This document shows, piece after piece, positions 60,328-64,000 of a stretch of 64,000 bases of DNA (position 1 is the first letter of the stretch; each line of letters opens with the position of its first letter). The DNA lies in the NCBI RefSeq assembly GCF_024758705.1, contig NZ_CP096971.1:1984001-2048000 (forward strand), in the 5' to 3' direction. The notes under the pieces are model-generated. The model saw nothing but the letters and a program-made list of their open reading frames with translations. It had not been told where the DNA came from and did not search any database. The stretch comes from Sphingomonas sp. SUN019 (GTDB lineage: Bacteria; Pseudomonadota; Alphaproteobacteria; Sphingomonadales; Sphingomonadaceae). The position numbers were made by a program, and so were the translations under genes.

Positions 60328-60897
60328 ATGAGGCTGGTGCGCGCAGAAGGGATGGATCGACCCGTGATCCCGCGCGACGTGGACGATTGGGCGCAGTTGA
60401 TGGCCGCGGCGCAGGCCGGGAACGGCGGCGCATACCGCCGCTTGCTGGGAGAATTGCGCGGCTGGCTCGAAGGGTTCTTCAAACGCCGCCTGCCGCCGAT
60501 GATGGTCGATGACGCGGTGCAGGACACACTGATCGCGCTCCACGAAAAGCGTCACACTTATGATCCGGCGCGCCCGTTCCGCCCGTGGCTGATGGCGATC
60601 GCTCGCTACAAATGGATCGACCGGCTGCGCGGGATGAGCCGCACGCGGACCGAAACGCTGGCCGACGTCCACGGCATCGCCGATCACGGCGACAGCGTAA
60701 TTAGCGCCAACGTTCTGGAAGCATTGATGAAAGAACTGAAACCCGCGCAGGCGCGCGTGATCCGCCTGGTCAAGCTCGACGGCTATTCGATCGAGGAGGC
60801 CGCCGCACAGACCGGCCAGTCGCCGTCGCTGGTCAAGGTCAACATCCACCGCGGGCTCGCCCGCCTGAGCGCGATCGTGGCCCAGCATGCGGACTGA
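60328..60897 (+). CDS. ECF sigma factor (SigF/NrsF type)
   Basis: A 189-residue extracytoplasmic-function sigma factor. Region 2 is at ~35-110 (DDAVQDTLIALHEKRHTYDP, PWLMAIARYKWIDRLR). Region 4 is near the end, with ELKPAQARVIRLVKLDGYSI and a helix-turn-helix. The end overlaps the DUF1109 membrane anti-sigma by 11 bp. The start ATG 60328 is close to the predicted promoter; GTG 60337 and ATG 60352 remain possible. Confidence 0.92.
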   Translation: MRLVRAEGMDRPVIPRDVDDWAQLMAAAQAGNGGAYRRLLGELRGWLEGFFKRRLPPMMVDDAVQDTLIALHEKRHTYDPARPFRPWLMAIARYKWIDRLRGMSRTRTETLADVHGIADHGDSVISANVLEALMKELKPAQARVIRLVKLDGYSIEEAAAQTGQSPSLVKVNIHRGLARLSAIVAQHAD

Positions 60898-61528
60898 CGC
60901 CCTCATCGATGCGCTGGCAAGCGATCTCGCCCCGGTCCGGCGCCGCTCGATCGCGCGCGACCTGTCGATGCTGGGCGCGCTGGCGGCCGCCGAGATTACC
61001 CTGTCGCTGATGCTTGGCGGGTTGCGCCCGGACTGGCGCGCCGCGTCGGCGACGCCGGTGTTCTGGTGGAAGGCGATCGGCGTCGGCGTTTTGAGCGCGA
61101 TCGGCATCGTCGCCGCCATGCGAGGGTTCGCGGCGGAAGGCTCGTCGCGCGGCGGACTGCGGTTGTTCACGGCGACGCTCGCTGTCGTCCTGGCGCTGGG
61201 GGTGGGTCTGGCGATGGGTGACGGGTCGCGTGGCGATCTGATCGCGCGCCTCGACTGGCGGCACGGCGTGGGCTGCCTGATCCACATGACCGTCCTGGCG
61301 CTGCCGATGCTCGCCGCGTTCGTCTGGCTCGCCCGGCGCGGCGCACCGACCGATCGCAATGGGACCGCGCTGGCGGTCGGCGCGGCGGCGGCGGCATGGG
61401 GTACGTTCGTCTTCACCTTCTCCTGTCACTCGGACGACCCGTTCTACTGCGTGTTCTGGTATCTGCTGGGCTGCGGCGCGCTGACGCTTGTCGCGCGTAT
61501 CGTCGTCGCGCGGCTGATCCGCTGGTAG
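60887..61528 (+). CDS. DUF1109 (NrsF) family membrane anti-sigma factor
   Basis: A 213-residue protein with about six membrane helices. It follows the sigma gene with an 11-bp overlap, as SigF-NrsF pairs do. The family cysteines are seen: HGVGCLIHM and CHSDDPFYC. In the Caulobacter pair such cysteines respond to heavy metals. Its role here would be to hold the sigma at the membrane until a thiol-reactive stress appears. Confidence 0.88.
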   Translation: MRTDALIDALASDLAPVRRRSIARDLSMLGALAAAEITLSLMLGGLRPDWRAASATPVFWWKAIGVGVLSAIGIVAAMRGFAAEGSSRGGLRLFTATLAVVLALGVGLAMGDGSRGDLIARLDWRHGVGCLIHMTVLALPMLAAFVWLARRGAPTDRNGTALAVGAAAAAWGTFVFTFSCHSDDPFYCVFWYLLGCGALTLVARIVVARLIRW

Positions 61529-61531
61529 CGT

Positions 61532-61557
61532 GTAACGACGGCGGGCGTCGCGCCGAA
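61532..61557 (+). promoter_or_regulatory. ECF-type promoter motif GTAACG-N16-CGAA, before the DUF1223 gene
   Basis: GTAACG at 61532-61537 and CGAA at 61554-61557 with the same 16-base spacing as the motif before the sigma gene (one base changed in the first half). It lies 33 bp before the GTG of the DUF1223 gene, with an AAGGAG ribosome site between. This marks the gene as a likely target of the adjacent sigma. Confidence 0.7.
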
Positions 61558-61589
61558 CTCATGGTGATGTTGCTGAAGGAGCCGCACCC

Positions 61590-62297
61590 GTGACCTTCCC
61601 TTCCCGCCTGTTTGCCGCCGCCGCTCTCGCCCTGTTCGGCGGATCGTCGGCCACCGCGCAAGGCCCCGCCCGAGCCTCCGCCGCCCACCCGGTCGTGGTC
61701 GAACTATTCCAGAGTCAGGGCTGTTCGTCGTGCCCGCCCGCCAACGCCAATGTGAACGCCATCGCCACGCGACCAGATGTCCTCGCGCTGTCGTTCGCGG
61801 TGACCTATTGGGATCAGCTTGGCTGGAAGGACACATTCGCGTCGCCGCGCAACACCGCGCGACAGTGGGACTATGCTCGCGCCGGGGGACGCGGCAACGT
61901 CGCCACGCCGCAGGTGATCGTCAACGGCGGCACCGCGATCGTCGGCAGCAACCGCCAGCAACTCGATGCGACCATCGCCCGCGCCGGGCCGCCGCGCGGC
62001 GGTCCCACGCTGTCGATCGAGGGCGCGACGCTCAAGGTCGGCGCGGCGCGATCGGCGCCCGCGGCGGTCTGGCTGGTTCGCTACGATCCGCGCGCGATCG
62101 ACGTGCCGATCAAGGCGGGCGAGAACGGCGGCCGCACCCTGCCCCATCGCAACATCGTCCGCGACATGGTGAAACTGGGCGACTGGACCGGCCCCGCGCG
62201 CAGCTTTACGCTAGCCGTCGGCTCGCGCGGCCTGTCGAGCGCGATCATCGTGCAGCGCGGACGCGGCGGACCGATCATCGCCGCGCGCAGGGTCTGA
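61590..62297 (+). CDS. secreted DUF1223 thioredoxin-like protein
   Basis: A 235-residue protein with signal peptide (LFAAAALALFGGSSATAQ) and the N-terminal block VVELFQSQGCSSCPPANANV. The CSSC pair is in the position of a thioredoxin active site, with GGRGNVATPQVIVNG further along. It is a DUF1223 member, probably a periplasmic thiol protein. GTG start with AAGGAG 8 bp upstream. It is placed after an ECF sigma/NrsF pair and likely under its control. Confidence 0.9.
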   Translation: MTFPSRLFAAAALALFGGSSATAQGPARASAAHPVVVELFQSQGCSSCPPANANVNAIATRPDVLALSFAVTYWDQLGWKDTFASPRNTARQWDYARAGGRGNVATPQVIVNGGTAIVGSNRQQLDATIARAGPPRGGPTLSIEGATLKVGAARSAPAAVWLVRYDPRAIDVPIKAGENGGRTLPHRNIVRDMVKLGDWTGPARSFTLAVGSRGLSSAIIVQRGRGGPIIAARRV

Positions 62298-62341
62298 CGC
62301 TCGGACAACAACCCGTCTTCCCGTCGTCCCCAAACGCTGTA

Positions 62342-62355
62342 TGATAGCGTTGTCG
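62342..62355 (+). promoter_or_regulatory. LacI-type operator-like palindrome before the MFS gene
   Basis: TGATAGCGTTGTCG has the central CG and the half-site spacing of LacI-family operators (TGnTAnCGnTnTCA type), with some mismatches. An overlapping 6-bp inverted repeat AACGCT/AGCGTT covers 62334-62352. It lies 36 bp before the MFS ATG, and a LacI regulator gene follows the MFS gene. Confidence 0.45.
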
Positions 62356-62390
62356 GAAAACATCGACGCGGGACGCCGGGAGAGAGAAGA

Positions 62391-63650
62391 ATGAGCGTAC
62401 CGCTCTCCAATGCGCAACGCTGGATGCTGTTCACCCTGTTCATCGCGGCGGGTGTGCTGAACCTGGTCGACCGGCAGATCATCTCTGTCCTGAAACCCGA
62501 AATATCGACGGAACTCGGCTGGAGCGACGACGACTACGGCACGCTGGCGGCGTGGTTTCAGGGATCGATGGCGATCGCGTTGCTCGGCACCGGCTGGCTG
62601 GCGGACAGGCTCGGCGTCAAATGGGCGAGCGCGATCGGGGTGTTCGCATGGAGTGTATCCGCAATATTCCACGGCGTCGCCCGCACCCTGACGCAATTTG
62701 TGTTCTGCCGCGTTTCGCTCGGCGCGACCGAGGCGATGTGGACCCCGGCCGGGATCAAGATGATGGCGGGGATTTTCCCGCCGGAAATGCGATCGACCGG
62801 CTTTGGCGTGTCGAATGCCATTTCCAGCGCCAGCGCGATCGCCGCGCCGATCGTCATCGCCTTCGCCGCGGCGATCGTCGGCTGGCGCGGGGCGTTCGTC
62901 ACCGCTGGCGTGCTGGGGATCGTATGGGCGGGGGTCTGGCTGCTCGTTACGCGCGGCATCCGCTTCGATGGCGGCGGAGTGTCGGCGGCGCAGGCGCAAC
63001 CGACCCGCACCGTCCTGCGCGAACGATCGACCTGGGCGATCGCGGCGGCGAAGACGCTCAGCGACGTGACGTGGTGGCTGATGCTGTTCTGGATGCCCGA
63101 CCTGCTCCACCGCCAGTTCGGCCTGTCGGGGGTCGCGATCGGCGCGCCGCTGGCGCTGGCTTATTCGGGCGCCGCGGTCGGCGCGCTGGTCGGCGGGATG
63201 CTCGCGACTGCGCTGCTGCGGCGCGGCGTATCGCTGAACGCGGTGCGCAAGGGCGTGTTGCTGGGCAGCGCGGTCCTCGTCCTGCCGCTCCCGTTGGTGC
63301 TGAGCGTGGACAGTTATTGGGCGGCGGCGGCGATCCTCGCGCTCGCACTCGCCGCGCATCAGAGCTTTTCGACCAATTTGTTCGCGCTCATCACCGACGT
63401 CGCACCCGGTGACCGCATCGGGCGCGTAACCGGGTTCGCGGCGTTTTGCGGCAACGTTGGCGGCACGGTCGTCGCCAAGGTCGCCGGCATGGTGCTGGCG
63501 GCCGGGCTCGGCTACCTGCCGCTGCTCGCGTTTGCGTCGGTCAGCTATCTGCTCGCGGTCGGCGTGCTCCAGCTGATGCTGCCGGTGATCCGCCCCCGGC
63601 CCGACGATGCGCCGCCCGCCGACACCGCGGTCGCCGGCGCGCATTTCTAG
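62391..63650 (+). CDS. MFS transporter, anion:cation symporter-like (hexuronate/ExuT type)
   Basis: A 419-residue transporter with 12 helices. The first loop has VLNLVDRQIISVLKPEIS, then TGWLADRLGVKWAS, and the core is close to ExuT/ACS family proteins that import sugar acids. The substrate is not defined. It lies 12 bp before a LacI regulator, so it is likely under the control of that protein. Confidence 0.88.
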   Translation: MSVPLSNAQRWMLFTLFIAAGVLNLVDRQIISVLKPEISTELGWSDDDYGTLAAWFQGSMAIALLGTGWLADRLGVKWASAIGVFAWSVSAIFHGVARTLTQFVFCRVSLGATEAMWTPAGIKMMAGIFPPEMRSTGFGVSNAISSASAIAAPIVIAFAAAIVGWRGAFVTAGVLGIVWAGVWLLVTRGIRFDGGGVSAAQAQPTRTVLRERSTWAIAAAKTLSDVTWWLMLFWMPDLLHRQFGLSGVAIGAPLALAYSGAAVGALVGGMLATALLRRGVSLNAVRKGVLLGSAVLVLPLPLVLSVDSYWAAAAILALALAAHQSFSTNLFALITDVAPGDRIGRVTGFAAFCGNVGGTVVAKVAGMVLAAGLGYLPLLAFASVSYLLAVGVLQLMLPVIRPRPDDAPPADTAVAGAHF

Positions 63651-63662
63651 GAGAACGAGGCG

Positions 63663-64000
63663 TTGCGGTCGACGATCAAGGACGTGTCACGCGAAGCAGG
63701 CGTGTCGATCAAGACCGTCAGCCGCGTGCTGAACAAGGAACGCTACGTCGGCGCAGCGACGCGCGAGAAGGTGGAGGCGGCGGTCGCTGCGCTCAATTTC
63801 CGCCCCAGCCACGCGGCGCGGTCGCTTGCCGGGCGGCGCAGTTTTCAGGTCGCCTTGGTCTGCGACAACCCCTCGCCGCACTATGTGTATGAGATGCAAT
63901 CGGGCATCCGCGATCGCTGCGAAGCAGACGGCGTGCGGATGCTCGCGCAGCCCTATGACCGCGGATCGGCAAAGTTGCTGAACGCGATCGAGGCGCTGGT
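63663..64000 (+). CDS. LacI family transcriptional regulator, N-terminal part (cut by window edge)
   Basis: 112 codons lie in the window. The TTG at 63663 has a GGAG-containing region upstream. STIKDVSREAGVSIKTVSRV is the LacI HTH, followed by LNKERYVGAATREKVEAAV and a hinge helix SHAARSLAG. The effector domain starts with VALVCDNPSPHYVYEM. The ligand-binding part lies outside the window. The neighbouring MFS transporter is its likely target. Confidence 0.93.
   Translation, partial: MRSTIKDVSREAGVSIKTVSRVLNKERYVGAATREKVEAAVAALNFRPSHAARSLAGRRSFQVALVCDNPSPHYVYEMQSGIRDRCEADGVRMLAQPYDRGSAKLLNAIEAL

Noticed and set aside
1..64000. tRNA, rRNA, CRISPR or insertion sequence
   Set aside because: I saw no T-loop/acceptor pairs, no regular spaced repeats and no transposase motifs. 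A tRNAscan or IS database search could still find something that I missed.

Overview
This window reads as chromosomal DNA of a high-GC alphaproteobacterium, most likely a sphingomonad (Sphingomonas or a close relative). I base this on the GC- and GC3-rich codon use on both strands, the rnd-lptC-lptA-lptB-rpoN order, the short dispersed palindromic repeats, a DUF1109-type (NrsF) anti-sigma pair, the alphaproteobacterial zinc-finger CHCC and HIG1 small proteins, and frequent GTG/TTG starts. Genes are packed on both strands with few gaps above 200 bp. I found no rRNA, tRNA, CRISPR array, prophage or insertion sequence. The window cuts a lipoprotein gene at its left end and a LacI-family regulator gene at its right end.

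Layout. 0-10 kb: nadB (NAD synthesis), a degenerate DUF885 protein, a surface-polysaccharide O-acyltransferase, an orphan ABC ATPase, a CHCC zinc finger, tldD, a ccdAB toxin-antitoxin pair and two small genes. 10-16 kb: glnK-amtB behind a textbook sigma-54 promoter, an MFS transporter, a secreted carboxymuconolactone-decarboxylase/cupin protein and a double cold-shock-domain protein. 16-22 kb: TerC, then RNase D, lptC, lptA, lptB (LPS export) and rpoN. 22-32 kb: a hydrolase-TPR protein, then a broken-up ligase-associated DNA repair cluster. The exonuclease, helicase and PdeM phosphoesterase are present, but no ATP-dependent ligase is. Two tandem AraC-like genes and two peptidase genes lie between the members.

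32-45 kb: MerR(TipAS)-CPBP, a fasciclin protein, 3-hydroxyacyl-CoA dehydrogenase, an S9 peptidase run, PEP carboxylase, an EF-hand lipoprotein, an HNH nuclease and gluQ. 45-51 kb: cobalamin adenosyltransferase, ergothioneine genes egtB-egtD, a canonical DUF885 protein and a Phd/VapC toxin-antitoxin pair with a palindromic operator. 51-55 kb: GT2 glycosyltransferase, methyltransferase, GtrA flippase and a GT-C-like membrane protein, which look like the parts of one Gtr-type lipid-linked sugar pathway. 55-60 kb: marC, folD, yggT, argB, a VUT transporter and a concentrative nucleoside transporter. 60-64 kb: an ECF sigma/NrsF pair with its own promoter motif repeated before the next gene (DUF1223), then an MFS transporter and a LacI regulator.

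The most useful signals are not single genes. They are: (i) a 34-bp sequence, 32 of 34 bases identical, directly upstream of both nadB and the nucleoside transporter gene 57 kb away, suggesting a shared NAD/nucleoside regulator; (ii) GTAACC/G-N16-CGAA motifs before the ECF sigma gene and the DUF1223 gene; (iii) the ligase-less repair cluster, with a peptidase pair exactly bracketed by two copies of a palindromic repeat; (iv) families of structured repeats whose small hairpin stems vary with base pairing kept, mostly at the 3' ends of genes.
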